64,000 nt of DNA from Desulfovibrio desulfuricans. GTDB taxonomy: Bacteria > Desulfobacterota > Desulfovibrionia > Desulfovibrionales > Desulfovibrionaceae. Both the position numbers and the translations under genes were made by a program. The stretch's first letter is position 1, and every line of letters begins with the position of its first letter. The DNA lies in contig SUVB01000053.1 of assembly GCA_015062205.1 (NCBI GenBank), positions 1 through 64,000 of the forward strand, given 5' to 3'. The notes under the pieces were generated by a model that saw nothing but the letters and a program-made list of their open reading frames with translations, ran no database searches and was not told the origin of the DNA. Positions 9,175 to 18,668 of the stretch are shown here, piece by piece.

Positions 9175-10302
9175 ATGCCGAAAAAGAAACTCCTGCTCGT
9201 TTCCTTTTGCGACCTTGAGAATGACCCCCGCCCGTACAAGCAGATACAGGCGCTCAAAAACGATTTTGACATCACGGAACTGGCCCTCGGCCCTTCCGAA
9301 CACGCCTTTGACTTCAAAAAAGTCGTCTGGAAGGAAAAAGCCTCGCTGTGGGAAAAAACGCGCTGGTTCCCCTCAATGCTGGCGGGCAACCTATACCCCT
9401 ATCTTTCCCGCTACACGACGGATGCCGGGGCAGAACTCGCCGCGACACGCTTTGACGCCGTCATCGTGCATGACATCCGCCCCTGCCCCCTCGCGTTCAG
9501 CCTGTGCGGTGACGCCCCGGTCATCATCGATCTGCACGAGTACCTGCCCAGAGAATATGACGACGACCTGTGGTGGCGCTACTTTTTCCAGAAAGGCACG
9601 CACGCCCTTTGCGCCGAATACCTGCCCAGGGCTGCGGCCTGCATGACGATTTCGCGCTTTGTGGCCGACGCCTATGCGGAGGAATTCGGCATACGGCCCT
9701 CTGTCGTCTACAATGCCCCGCTGTATCAGGATTTGCAGCCCTCGCCCTTACAGGAAGGCAAGCTACGCCTTGTTCACCACGGGCTGTGCGCCCGGGGACG
9801 CTTCATTGAGAACATGTTTGACCTGATGGAAAAGCTTGACCAGAGGTTTGAGCTGCACCTCTATCTTGTGGGGAACGACGCCTACTATGACGCCATGAGG
9901 GCGCGCGCCGAAAGCTGCAGCAATATCTACTGGCACAAGCCTGTGCCCATGAAGAACCTTGCTGCAGAAACGAATAGGTATGACATCGGCCTATTCATGC
10001 TGTCTGCGAATACTTTCAACCACAACAACGCCCTTCCCAACAAGCTGTTTGAATTCATCCAGGCGCGGCTTGTCACCGCCGTATGGCCGACAAATGGCAT
10101 GAAACATATCATCGACAAATACCATACCGGCTTTTACACTGAAAGATTTTCCGTAGATGAGATGGCTACCGCCCTCAATGCATTGACAAAAGACGACATC
10201 CTCCGCTACAAGGCCGCTGGCGACAGGGCGGCGCACCTGCTTACCGGCGAAATCTCCATGCAGAAAATCATAAACATCGTAGCTAGCGTCCTGCGCCAAT
10301 GA
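9175..10302 (+). CDS. GT-B glycosyltransferase (family 4-like), paralogue A
   Basis: A 375-residue protein beginning MPKKKLLLVSFCDLENDPRP, with a GT-B two-domain plan and a donor-side NKLFEFIQARL segment like the E-containing motif of family 4 enzymes. The start at 9175 is chosen for AAGGAG 8 bases upstream; an in-frame codon at 9091 would add 28 unlikely residues. It is the same length as, and clearly homologous to, the gene at 14072-15199 (shared APVIIDLHEYLP, LPRAAA and LPNK.FE.IQARL). Its stop overlaps the next start (ATGA). It probably adds one sugar of the repeat unit; the linkage is unknown. Confidence 0.82.
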   Translation: MPKKKLLLVSFCDLENDPRPYKQIQALKNDFDITELALGPSEHAFDFKKVVWKEKASLWEKTRWFPSMLAGNLYPYLSRYTTDAGAELAATRFDAVIVHDIRPCPLAFSLCGDAPVIIDLHEYLPREYDDDLWWRYFFQKGTHALCAEYLPRAAACMTISRFVADAYAEEFGIRPSVVYNAPLYQDLQPSPLQEGKLRLVHHGLCARGRFIENMFDLMEKLDQRFELHLYLVGNDAYYDAMRARAESCSNIYWHKPVPMKNLAAETNRYDIGLFMLSANTFNHNNALPNKLFEFIQARLVTAVWPTNGMKHIIDKYHTGFYTERFSVDEMATALNALTKDDILRYKAAGDRAAHLLTGEISMQKIINIVASVLRQ

Positions 10303-11612
10303 CCGCCATGCTCAACATTACCTTTCCCGGAACAAATTTCCGTCAGGAGTACCAGTACATAGCCGAATGCGTTTTCGGCCACTTCCTGCGCGCCCCGTGG
10401 AGGGATGCCGGCTGCACGGAAGGTTGCTGGACCGTGTCGTACGGCGCATCCACGCTGCGTTTCCCCAACCTGTTGTTCCCGGAACAAAATCCCGACTCCT
10501 GGCTGACGCCGGCCATGCCCCGCCCTAAGGCAGTGTACATCGCAGACGAACCGCAACTGTCCCCCTTTCCCTATGCCCTTCCCGAAGCCCGCACCCTGCA
10601 GGAGGCGGACATCTTCGGCAGCATCTTCTTCTTTCTCGCTGCGTTGGAACATGAGTGGCGTCCGCCCCTTGACGAATTCGGCAACATGGACGCCACCCGG
10701 ACCTTCTTGGGAAAAAACGGGCTGCTTGCGCGTCCCGTTGTGGATGAATGCCTCGACGCCCTCCTTGCCCTGCTCCGGCGGCATGAAATGCCCTGCGAAC
10801 ACGGGGCGTTTTCCTACGCATTACAGTATAGCTGCGATATCGACACCCCCACGCTCTGGTTTGCCTGCAGCCCGGTACAGCGAATGAGGTACCTCCTGGC
10901 CGCCGCCCTCAAGCACCGCTCGCTGCGCAGGTGCCGCGACATTTTCGCGAGTACAGGAGATATCCGGCGTGACCTGTATTACACGTTCCCCTTCATCTTC
11001 GCCACACTGGAAGATTTGGGCATCGCCGGTCAGTTTAACGTGATGACGGGCGCGACCCACAGGACATTTGACACAGCCTACAGCCTCTCTGACGCCCCCA
11101 TAGCCGCCCTGCTGCGGCAGATAACGGATTTGGGGCACGAGATCGGCTTCCATCCGAGTTTTGCCACCATGAGCTCTGAGGAGCTTTTCAGAAAGGAATA
11201 TGAGAGACTGTGCGCACACCTCGGCCATCCCGTTACGTGTGGCCGCCAGCACTACCTGCGCTTCGCTGGCTGCACCACTTGGCGCATGTGGGACAATGCC
11301 CATATACTCTATGATTCCACATGCGGCTTTTTCCCGCAGACGGGCTTCCGCATGGGTACCTCGCGCCCATACCGCGTCTTCGACGTGCAACGGCGCAGGG
11401 CTCTCCGGCTGACGGAATACCCGCTTGTCATTATGGATTGTTCCCTGTATTCCGAAGCCGCCACTGATGAAGACATCTATGAGCACGCCCTGCGTCTTAA
11501 CCAAGAAGTCAGGAAGCACAGTGGCACCATGACCTTCCTCTGGCACAACCATTTTTTTGAGGATGACGGCAAGCGCCATATGTTCCAAAGGCTGCTCAAG
11601 GCCTTTGCCTGA
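10299..11612 (+). CDS. Polysaccharide deacetylase-like protein with an extra N-terminal domain
   Basis: A 437-residue protein. The first 165 or so residues form an extra domain of a type found in glycan loci. The C-terminal half resembles NodB-type deacetylases: SCDIDTPTLW (D-x-D metal motif), HEIGFHPSF with the metal histidine, then DSTCGFFPQTGFRMGTSRPY and FLWHNHFF. The family removes N- or O-acetyl groups from sugars using a metal ion. No signal peptide is evident, so it would act before export, on precursors. The start overlaps the previous stop; an ATG at 10308 is an alternative. The family call is fairly good, the substrate unknown. Confidence 0.7.
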   Translation: MTAMLNITFPGTNFRQEYQYIAECVFGHFLRAPWRDAGCTEGCWTVSYGASTLRFPNLLFPEQNPDSWLTPAMPRPKAVYIADEPQLSPFPYALPEARTLQEADIFGSIFFFLAALEHEWRPPLDEFGNMDATRTFLGKNGLLARPVVDECLDALLALLRRHEMPCEHGAFSYALQYSCDIDTPTLWFACSPVQRMRYLLAAALKHRSLRRCRDIFASTGDIRRDLYYTFPFIFATLEDLGIAGQFNVMTGATHRTFDTAYSLSDAPIAALLRQITDLGHEIGFHPSFATMSSEELFRKEYERLCAHLGHPVTCGRQHYLRFAGCTTWRMWDNAHILYDSTCGFFPQTGFRMGTSRPYRVFDVQRRRALRLTEYPLVIMDCSLYSEAATDEDIYEHALRLNQEVRKHSGTMTFLWHNHFFEDDGKRHMFQRLLKAFA

Positions 11613-11684
11613 ACACGGCACCGGAAGCGCCTCCTGCCTCCTTTCCCGAAACGGCGCGGCCTGCCCCTCAACGGGAGCGTACTG

Positions 11685-13631
11685 ATGTGCGGCATTTTCG
11701 GCTGGATTCCTTCATCGTCCTTTCAGAGGCATGACGCGCGTGCCGTCGCGCAGGCACTGTGCGCAGCCCTGAAGCACCGCGGTCCCGACGACAGTGGCTT
11801 TGCCGTTTTCCCCGCCGACCGGGCCCTGCATCCGCTCACGGAACGGGAGCAGGGCGGCGGCACGCCCTTCCGCCTCCTGCTGGGCCAAACGCGCCTTTCC
11901 ATCCTCGATCTCTCCCCGGCCGGGCATCAGCCCATGCGCACGGCCGACGGCCGCTTCACGCTGGTCTATAACGGCGAGGTCTACAACTATCTGGAACTGC
12001 GCGCGGAGCTTGAAGCCGAGGGCGCGACCTTCTGCTCCGCTACGGATTCCGAGGTGGTGCTGCAGGCGCTGGCCCACTGGGGAGAAAAAGCCCTGTTGCG
12101 CTTCACGGGGATGTTCGCCCTAGCCCTGCACGACGCGGCGGACGACACGCTGCTGCTGGCGCGGGACTGTTTCGGCATCAAACCGCTCTACTGGGCGCGC
12201 GGCGAAAACGGCCTCTGCTTCGCCTCCGAGCTGCCCGCCCTGCTGCAATTCCCGGCCGTGCCGCGCACAGCGGACGCCCATGCCGCCTACCAATTTCTCT
12301 GCTACGGGCAGTATGACTGCGGCCCGCGCACCTTTATGGACGGCGTCAGCCAGTTGCCGGGCGGCCATCTGCTGAAAATCTCCCCGACGGGCCAGACGGC
12401 GGACGCGCAGCCGCGCTGCTGGTGGCGGCCCGACATTTCCCGCACGTCGCCCCTGAGCTTCACCGACGCCGCCGCCCGCCTGCGTGAGCTGTTCCTGAAT
12501 TCCGTGCGCCTGCATTTGCGCTCCGACGTGCCGCTGGGCGTGGCCCTCTCCGGCGGCATCGACTCCTCCTCCACCACCTGCGCGGTGCGCCGGCTGGAGC
12601 CGGACATGGAGCTGCACACCTTTAGCTTCATCGCGCGCGGCTCCGACGTGTCGGAGGAGCAATGGGCAAACCTTGTGGCCCAAAAAACCGGGGCCGTGCG
12701 CCATATTGTGGAAGTGGACCCGCCGGAGCTGGCCCGCGATGTGGAGCCCATGCTCAAGGCGCTGGGCGAACCCTTTGCCTCCACCTCCATTTACGCGCAG
12801 TACAGGGTCTTCCAGCTGGCCCGCGAGTGTGGCGTCACCGTGACGCTGGACGGGCAGGGCGCGGATGAGCTGCTGGCGGGCTATCACGGCTATCCGGGCG
12901 AGCGCATGGCCACCATGCTGCGCGCCGGGCGCTGGGGCGCGGCCGCGCGTTTCCTCACCGCGGCGGGCCGTTGGCCAGGCCGCCCGCGGTCATATCTGTT
13001 CCAGCAGACCGTGCGACAGTTCGTCCCCCAGTGGCTGACGCCGCTGGCCCTGCGCTGCATCGGGCGCTCCGCTACGCCGGACTGGCTGGATATGGAGGCG
13101 CTGCGAGCCAAAGGGATACGCGCCGTGCGAGAGGACACGCGCCGCGAGCGCTTCTCCTCCCCGCTCTGTCTGCGGCAGACGCTGGCCTACCAGCTCACCT
13201 GGTGCGGCCTGCCGCAGCTTCTGCGCCACGGCGACCGCAACGCCATGGCCTTTTCCATTGAGAGCCGCGTGCCCTTCCTCACCCGCGAGATGGCCGAATT
13301 CTGTCTTTCCCTGCCGGAAGAATACCTTTCCGACATGGACGGCCGCAGTAAGAGCGTCTTCCGCGAGGCCATGCGGGGCATCGTGCCCGACGCCATCCTG
13401 GACCGCCGCGACAAGATCGGTTTCGCCACGCCTGAGGGCGCGTGGATGGAACACTTGTCAGGCTGGGTGGAAGACGTGCTGGGCGGCTCCGCCGACATCC
13501 CGTACCTGCGCCTTGACGCCGCCCGGCGCGAATGGCGCGCCATTCTGGAGGGAAAACGACCATACAATGAACGCGTCTGGCGCTGGCTGTGCTACACGCG
13601 CTGGGCGCAGTTGTTCGCTATCCACGCCTGA
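11685..13631 (+). CDS. asnB: Glutamine-hydrolysing asparagine synthetase-like amidotransferase
   Basis: A 648-residue class II amidotransferase. Cys2 is the glutaminase nucleophile (MCGIFGW), followed by KHRGPDDSG and YNGEVYNYLELR in the N-terminal domain. The synthetase domain has the PP-loop SGGIDSS at 289-295 and the ESRVPFL and SKSVFREAM segments. The family hydrolyses glutamine and uses ATP to amidate a carboxylate. In O-antigen loci, AsnB relatives such as WbpS amidate uronic acids. Since this locus makes uronic acid sugars, a sugar amidation role is plausible, but plain asparagine synthesis cannot be excluded. Confidence 0.88.
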   Translation: MCGIFGWIPSSSFQRHDARAVAQALCAALKHRGPDDSGFAVFPADRALHPLTEREQGGGTPFRLLLGQTRLSILDLSPAGHQPMRTADGRFTLVYNGEVYNYLELRAELEAEGATFCSATDSEVVLQALAHWGEKALLRFTGMFALALHDAADDTLLLARDCFGIKPLYWARGENGLCFASELPALLQFPAVPRTADAHAAYQFLCYGQYDCGPRTFMDGVSQLPGGHLLKISPTGQTADAQPRCWWRPDISRTSPLSFTDAAARLRELFLNSVRLHLRSDVPLGVALSGGIDSSSTTCAVRRLEPDMELHTFSFIARGSDVSEEQWANLVAQKTGAVRHIVEVDPPELARDVEPMLKALGEPFASTSIYAQYRVFQLARECGVTVTLDGQGADELLAGYHGYPGERMATMLRAGRWGAAARFLTAAGRWPGRPRSYLFQQTVRQFVPQWLTPLALRCIGRSATPDWLDMEALRAKGIRAVREDTRRERFSSPLCLRQTLAYQLTWCGLPQLLRHGDRNAMAFSIESRVPFLTREMAEFCLSLPEEYLSDMDGRSKSVFREAMRGIVPDAILDRRDKIGFATPEGAWMEHLSGWVEDVLGGSADIPYLRLDAARREWRAILEGKRPYNERVWRWLCYTRWAQLFAIHA

Positions 13632-14071
13632 CCCTGAGCAGGACGCATGCCTGGTGGGGTACGGCAGGGGCGGCGTCTCCGACTCGGCTCCATATGCCTG
13701 CGCCTCCTGACAAATGCAGGCCACCCGCCGCAAGTTCGCAGTGGCATAGGCGTGAAAAACATGGTGCGTTGCTGACCGCAAGACCGAGGAACCTAATTTA
13801 CACCACCTTGACGGACGCTATCCGCCGCAAGGAAAAACGCTGGCTCCGCACTCACAGAAAAAATGTGCTGTCCGACGCTCCGCCTGCGCGTCGCATGGAC
13901 ATTGCCGCGTTTTTCCTTTACACCTTTCTCCAGCGCACAGGAACTCCATCTGCCCCCCCAAGATGCGGTCCTGATCTCCCCGCATGTCGCAATGCCCGCG
14001 TTTCCGCGGTATTCCCCCCTTGCCGCCAATCACAGCACATGCGTTCGCGCCGCCATTTTTCGGAGACGCTC
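13632..14071 (+). other. Non-coding gap of 440 bases with a 12-bp inverted repeat
   Basis: No credible gene was seen. A perfect 12-bp inverted repeat pairs 13829-13840 (aaggaaaaacgc) with 13917-13928, 76 bases apart. The ribosome binding site of the next gene (GGAGA) is at 14062-14066. No T-rich terminator was found after asnB, so read-through is possible. Confidence 0.45.
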
Positions 14072-15199
14072 ATGGACTTGGCACGCAAAAAACTGCTCCT
14101 TGTTTCCTTCACTTCCCTGCGCAACGAACCGCGGCCGCGCAAACAGATTCTCCAGCTTAACGACGCTTTCGACATTACGGAATTAGCCTTCATGCCCTCG
14201 CCCGAGGCCGCAGATTTCGCGCAGGTGAAGGTGGACAGATCCGCCTTGCGAAAAGCCCTCAGCCTTGCAGGCATGCTGGCGGGCGATCTGGGCCCCTATG
14301 TGCGGCGCTACTCCACCCCGGCCCGCGCCAGACTGGCGGCGACGCAGTTTGACCTCGTCATCACCCACGACATCACCACCTGCCCCATGGCTTTCGAATT
14401 TGCGGGCAAAGCGCCGGTCATTATAGACCTGCATGAGTATCTGCCGCTGGAAAAAAGTCAGTCCCTGCTATGGCGACTGCTCTTTCAACGTGGGGTGGAA
14501 CAACTGTGCCGGAGCTATCTGCCGCGCGCCGCCGCCACCATGACCGTTTCAGAGGGTATAGCTGAACTGTATCAAAAAAATTACGGAATCACCCCCACCG
14601 TCACCTATAACGCTGCTTATTACCAGGAGCTCCTCCCTACGCCAGTCGGCGACGCTATCCATCTTGTGCATCACGGCATCTGCACAAAAGAACGCAATAT
14701 CATAGAGCTCATAGCCATGATGGATCAGCTGCAGGATCGTTTTCACCTGCATTTATATCTTGTTGGCAAAGGGAATTATTACGACGACGCAAAAGCCAGA
14801 GCCATGGCGCATCCGCGCGTCCACTGGCATGATCCAGTGCCGCTGACCGACATTCCCCGCACCATGAATCAGTATGATATTGGCCTCTTCCTGACGCCGC
14901 AGAATGCCAATTTCGAGTTTGGCCTGCCCAACAAATTTTTTGAATACATCCAGGCCCGGCTTGCAATACTGGTCTGGCCCACAAAAGCCATGAGCCGGAT
15001 CTTGCATCAATACGGCTTCGGTACGACATGCCGGGAGGCGACAACCACATCTATGGCTGAGGCTCTCAACGCTCTGACTGTGGAGCGCATCACAGGATTC
15101 AAACGGGCAACCCAGACAGCAGCCTCCACCCTCACGGCGGAACGCAGCATGGAGATCATTCAGTCCGTCGTTGACCGCGTACTTGCGACAACGCGATAA
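14072..15199 (+). CDS. GT-B glycosyltransferase (family 4-like), paralogue B
   Basis: A 375-residue protein starting MDLARKKLLLVSFTSLRNEP, the twin of the gene at 9175-10302, with the same length and shared blocks (LHEYLP, YLPRAAA, HLYLVG, LPNKFFEYIQARL). The pair shows duplication and divergence, so the two enzymes probably use related donors or acceptors. The start at 14072 has GGAGA upstream; the open frame extends further left but without a start signal. It is soluble or peripheral with no signal peptide. It sits directly before the wbpG-like gene, at the head of the diamino-uronate block. Confidence 0.82.
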   Translation: MDLARKKLLLVSFTSLRNEPRPRKQILQLNDAFDITELAFMPSPEAADFAQVKVDRSALRKALSLAGMLAGDLGPYVRRYSTPARARLAATQFDLVITHDITTCPMAFEFAGKAPVIIDLHEYLPLEKSQSLLWRLLFQRGVEQLCRSYLPRAAATMTVSEGIAELYQKNYGITPTVTYNAAYYQELLPTPVGDAIHLVHHGICTKERNIIELIAMMDQLQDRFHLHLYLVGKGNYYDDAKARAMAHPRVHWHDPVPLTDIPRTMNQYDIGLFLTPQNANFEFGLPNKFFEYIQARLAILVWPTKAMSRILHQYGFGTTCREATTTSMAEALNALTVERITGFKRATQTAASTLTAERSMEIIQSVVDRVLATTR

Positions 15200-15228
15200 C
15201 ATTCAGCACAAAACGTTATGAGGCCACT

Positions 15229-16344
15229 ATGGCTTACCAGATCTGTACCCGCTGCATCATGGACACGTCCGACCCCGCCATCACCTTTGATAGTGAAGGG
15301 CACTGCAACCACTGCACGGAGGCCCTGCGCCGCATGACCGCCGAATACCTGCCCAATGCCGAGGGGCAGCGCCGCATTGACGCCATGGTAGAGCGCATCC
15401 GCCACGACGGCAGGGGCGGGAAATACGACTGCATTCTCGGCCTGTCCGGCGGCGTGGACAGCTCCTGGCTCGCCTGGAAATCGCGGGAATGGGGCCTGCG
15501 CATCCTGCTCTTCCATGTGGACGGCGGCTGGAACACCCCAGAGTCCGAGCACAATGTCAAAGCCTTGGCCGGAAAGCTGGGCTATGACCTGCACGTGCAC
15601 ACCATCGACTGGGAGGAGATGCGCGACCTGCAGGTGGCCTACTTCAAATCCGGCCTGGCCAACCTGGACGTGCCGCAGGACCACGCCTTCTTCGCCGTGC
15701 TGTTCAAGAAGTGCGAGGAATACGGCATCCGCCACTGGCTGTCGGGCATGAATCTTGTCTCCGAGTGCATCCTGCCCACCTCATGGGAACATCCGGCCCT
15801 GGACGGCAAACAGCTGCGCGCCGTGCATGAGCGGTTCGGCACACGCCCGCTCAAGACCTTTCCCGTCATTTCCTTCTGGGACTGCGCCAGATTTTACGGC
15901 AACCTGCCCTTTTTCAGCAGAATTCATGTGCATACGCCGCTGAACAACATTCCCTATGATGTCTTTGCGGCGAGCAACACGCTGGCCGAGGAAGCCGGCT
16001 GGCAGAACTATGGCCGCAAACACGAGGAATCACACTTCACCAAGCTGTTCCAGAACTACATCCTGCCGCGCCGCTTCGGCTATGACAAGCGCAGGCCACA
16101 CTATTCCAGTCTCATCGTCTCCGGTCTGATGACGCGCGGGGAAGCCATGGAAGCCATGCAGCGTCCCGCCTACTCCCCGGAGGAACTGGAGACGGACATC
16201 TCCTCCATGTGCGAACGCCTCCGCATTACGCGCGACGAGTGGGAAACGTTCATGGAGACGCCCAGGAAATACTGGCAGGACTATCCCAACTGGGGCTTTT
16301 ATATCAACGCGGCCCGCAGAGTGAAAAAGCTGCTCCGGCACTGA
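15229..16344 (+). CDS. wbpG: N-acetyl sugar amidotransferase (WbpG/PseA family)
   Basis: A 371-residue member of the adenine-nucleotide alpha hydrolase group. A zinc site is formed by C6/C9 and C26/C29, and the PP-loop ATP motif SGGVDSS is at 73-79. The HALF-length and CTRCIMD start match WbpG and PseA. In Pseudomonas aeruginosa O5, WbpG with a HisH/HisF pair turns an acetamido group into an acetamidino group on the ManNAc3NAcA precursor. No hisH- or hisF-like gene is seen nearby, so ammonia must come from elsewhere. Its place before the wbpI-like gene fits the pathway. The specific reaction is inferred from context. Confidence 0.85.
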   Translation: MAYQICTRCIMDTSDPAITFDSEGHCNHCTEALRRMTAEYLPNAEGQRRIDAMVERIRHDGRGGKYDCILGLSGGVDSSWLAWKSREWGLRILLFHVDGGWNTPESEHNVKALAGKLGYDLHVHTIDWEEMRDLQVAYFKSGLANLDVPQDHAFFAVLFKKCEEYGIRHWLSGMNLVSECILPTSWEHPALDGKQLRAVHERFGTRPLKTFPVISFWDCARFYGNLPFFSRIHVHTPLNNIPYDVFAASNTLAEEAGWQNYGRKHEESHFTKLFQNYILPRRFGYDKRRPHYSSLIVSGLMTRGEAMEAMQRPAYSPEELETDISSMCERLRITRDEWETFMETPRKYWQDYPNWGFYINAARRVKKLLRH

Positions 16345-16446
16345 CTGGGCCGGCACCGCCGCCCCTCCGGGCAGGCAAGCCATACACGCAATGGTTCGCC
16401 AGGCTACTCCGGTAGTCCTGCCGCCCACAGAACGGATGCATGCCGA

Positions 16447-17552
16447 ATGAAAATAGTCTCCCTTGTGGGCGCGCGCCCGCAGATCGTCAAGGAAGCCCTG
16501 GTGGGCGCGGCAGTGCGTCAGCACTCCGCCTGGCGGCATGTGCTGGTTCACTCCGGCCAGCACTATGACGCCAACATGTCCGACGTATTTTTTCAGGAGC
16601 TGGATATTCCCCGCCCTGACTACCATCTGGGCGTCGGCAGCGGCAGTCATGCGGCCATGACAGCCGCCGCGCTCGTGGGCATGGAGAAGGTGCTGCTTGA
16701 GGAAAAGCCTGACGCCCTGCTGGTCTACGGCGACACCAACACCACGCTGGCGGGAGCGCTGGCGGCGGCCAAGCTGCACATCCCGGTCATCCATGTTGAG
16801 GCGGGCATCCGCATGCTGCCCAAGACCATGCCGGAAGAAATCAACCGCGTGCTCACCGACCGCCTGGCTGCGCTTATGTGCTGCTGCTCCGCGCTGGGGC
16901 GCGACAATCTGGCGGCCGAGGGGCTGACCGCAGGCGTGACCGTGACCGGCGACGTGATGTATGACCTGTTTTGCGCATGCGCCCGCGCCTGACGCCCGAG
17001 GCGACCTGTGCGGCCTTCGGCGTGTCGCCCGACCGTTTCGTGGTGGCTACGCTGCACCGGGATTATAACGTTGACGACCCGCACTCGCTGCGCGGCTTGC
17101 TGGAGGGCCTCGCACGCGTGCAGGAAGAATACGGCCTGACGGTGCTGCTGCCCCTGCACCCGCGCACGCGCAGGCGCATTGCCGAGCATGGGCTGGGAGA
17201 CGCGGCAGCCGTATTGCGCACATGCGACCCTGTCGGCTATCTGGAACTCATGTCCCTGACCAGCGCAGCCGCCTTTGTCATTACCGATTCAGGCGGCCTG
17301 CAGAAGGAGGCCTTCTACGCAGGGAAACGCTGCGCCGTCATGATGCCCGACACCGGCTGGCGCGAGCTGACCGCCTGCGGCTGGAACGCTCTCTGTGTGC
17401 CGGAGCCGCAAAGCATCCTTCGCGCCACAGCCTCCCTGCTGACGCCGGTCCCTCACCCAGGCAACGTGTACGGCAACGGGCGCGCGGCAGAAAACATTAT
17501 TCGCGCCATACTGGGCGCGGGATTCTCCCCGGTCGCCACACCTTGCCTGTAG
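16447..17552 (+). pseudogene. wbpI: UDP-sugar C2-epimerase (WbpI/WecB family), split by a frameshift
   Basis: Two overlapping frames together encode one full epimerase of about 368 residues. The first (16447-16992) starts MKIVSLVGARPQIVKEA and has HVEAGIRM and PEEINR. The second (about 16971-17552) carries on with LTPEATCAAF, TLHRDYNVDD and ITDSGGLQKEAFY, all standard for the UDP-GlcNAc 2-epimerase family. The break is at the TTTT run at 16969-16972; one extra base there restores DLF-L-RMRPRL. WbpI converts UDP-GlcNAc3NAcA to the manno form. The gene may be truly broken, read by -1 frameshifting, or hit by a sequencing error. Neighbours are intact, which favours an error or recent mutation. 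Confidence 0.85.
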
Positions 17553-17597
17553 CAAGGTTTCATGCTATCTTTTTTGGACATTTTCCAAGGAGTTGTC

Positions 17598-18650
17598 ATG
17601 TTCCCCACCATCAGCGGCAGAAAAATCCGCAACGCCCTCATCGGCTGCGGCCGCATTTCCAAAAACCATTTCGGCGCCATTGAAAAACACCATGACAACA
17701 TGGAGCTGGCGGCCGTCTGCGACAACAATCCTGAAACGCTGGCCGCCCATGCGGAAAAATACCGCGTGCCCGCCTTCAGCAGCCTCACGGAGCTGCTGGA
17801 AAACGCGGACTGCGACCTCGTAACCATCTGCACGCCCAGCGGCCTGCACCCGCAAATGGTCATGGAGGCCGCCCGCGCGGGGCGGCATGTCATGACAGAG
17901 AAACCCATGGCCACCCGCTGGCAGGACGGCCTTGCCATGATCCACGCCTGCGACGAAGCCCGGCGACGGCTCTTTGTCATCAAGCAGAACCGCCGCAACG
18001 CCACCCTGCAACTCCTCAAGCGCGCCGTGGAAGAACAGCGCTTCGGCAAGATCTACATGGTGCACCTCAATGTCTTCTGGACGCGCCCGCAGGAATACTA
18101 CGACTCCGCAAAATGGCGCGGCACGTGGGAGATGGACGGCGGCGCGTTCATGAACCAGGCCAGCCACTATGTGGACCTGCTGGAATGGCTCATCGGCCCC
18201 ATCGCCGACGTGCAGGCCATGACGGGCACACTGGCCCGCAATATCGAGGTGGAAGACACCGGCGTGCTCAATGTGCGCTGGCGCAACGGCGCGCTCGGCT
18301 CCATGGCCGTGACCATGCTGACGTATCCCAAAAACCTGGAGGGCTCCATCACCATCCTTGGCGAAAAGGGCACCGTGCGCGTGGGCGGCGTGGCCGTCAA
18401 CGAAATCCAGATCTGGGACTTTGCCGAACCCAAGGACTATGACGCCACGGTCAGGGAGGCCAGCTACGCCACCACCTCCGTCTACGGTTTCGGGCATCCC
18501 CTCTATTACAAGAACGTCATCGACGTGCTGCGCGGCGAGGCCGAGCCGGAAACGGACGGCCGCGAGGGCCTGAAATCGCTGGAAGTGCTTATCGCCGCCT
18601 ACCGCAGCGCACGCGACAACAAAACCATTTCCCTGCCGCTGGAATACTAG
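17598..18650 (+). CDS. wbpB: Gfo/Idh/MocA oxidoreductase, WbpB-like copy 1
   Basis: A 350-residue NAD(P)-dependent dehydrogenase. The Rossmann start is NALIGCGRISKNH, the family lysine is in MTEKPMA, and the C-terminal substrate domain has DGGAFMNQASHYVDLLEW and PKNLEGSITILGEKGT. The start at 17598 has AAGGAG 6-10 bases upstream; 12 earlier in-frame codons are unlikely. WbpB/WlbA enzymes oxidise UDP-GlcNAcA at C3 so that WbpE can add an amino group. A second, diverged homologue lies at 19864. Between the epimerase and WbpE, it fits the diamino-uronate route; the exact substrate of this copy is unknown. Confidence 0.85.
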   Translation: MFPTISGRKIRNALIGCGRISKNHFGAIEKHHDNMELAAVCDNNPETLAAHAEKYRVPAFSSLTELLENADCDLVTICTPSGLHPQMVMEAARAGRHVMTEKPMATRWQDGLAMIHACDEARRRLFVIKQNRRNATLQLLKRAVEEQRFGKIYMVHLNVFWTRPQEYYDSAKWRGTWEMDGGAFMNQASHYVDLLEWLIGPIADVQAMTGTLARNIEVEDTGVLNVRWRNGALGSMAVTMLTYPKNLEGSITILGEKGTVRVGGVAVNEIQIWDFAEPKDYDATVREASYATTSVYGFGHPLYYKNVIDVLRGEAEPETDGREGLKSLEVLIAAYRSARDNKTISLPLEY

Positions 18651-18668
18651 GGAAAGGACGCACCGCAC

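Noticed and set aside
16966..16975. Programmed -1 frameshifting in the epimerase gene
   Set aside because: A slip would rejoin the frames, but the site lacks a canonical X-XXY-YYZ heptamer and this family is not known to need recoding; error or mutation is simpler.
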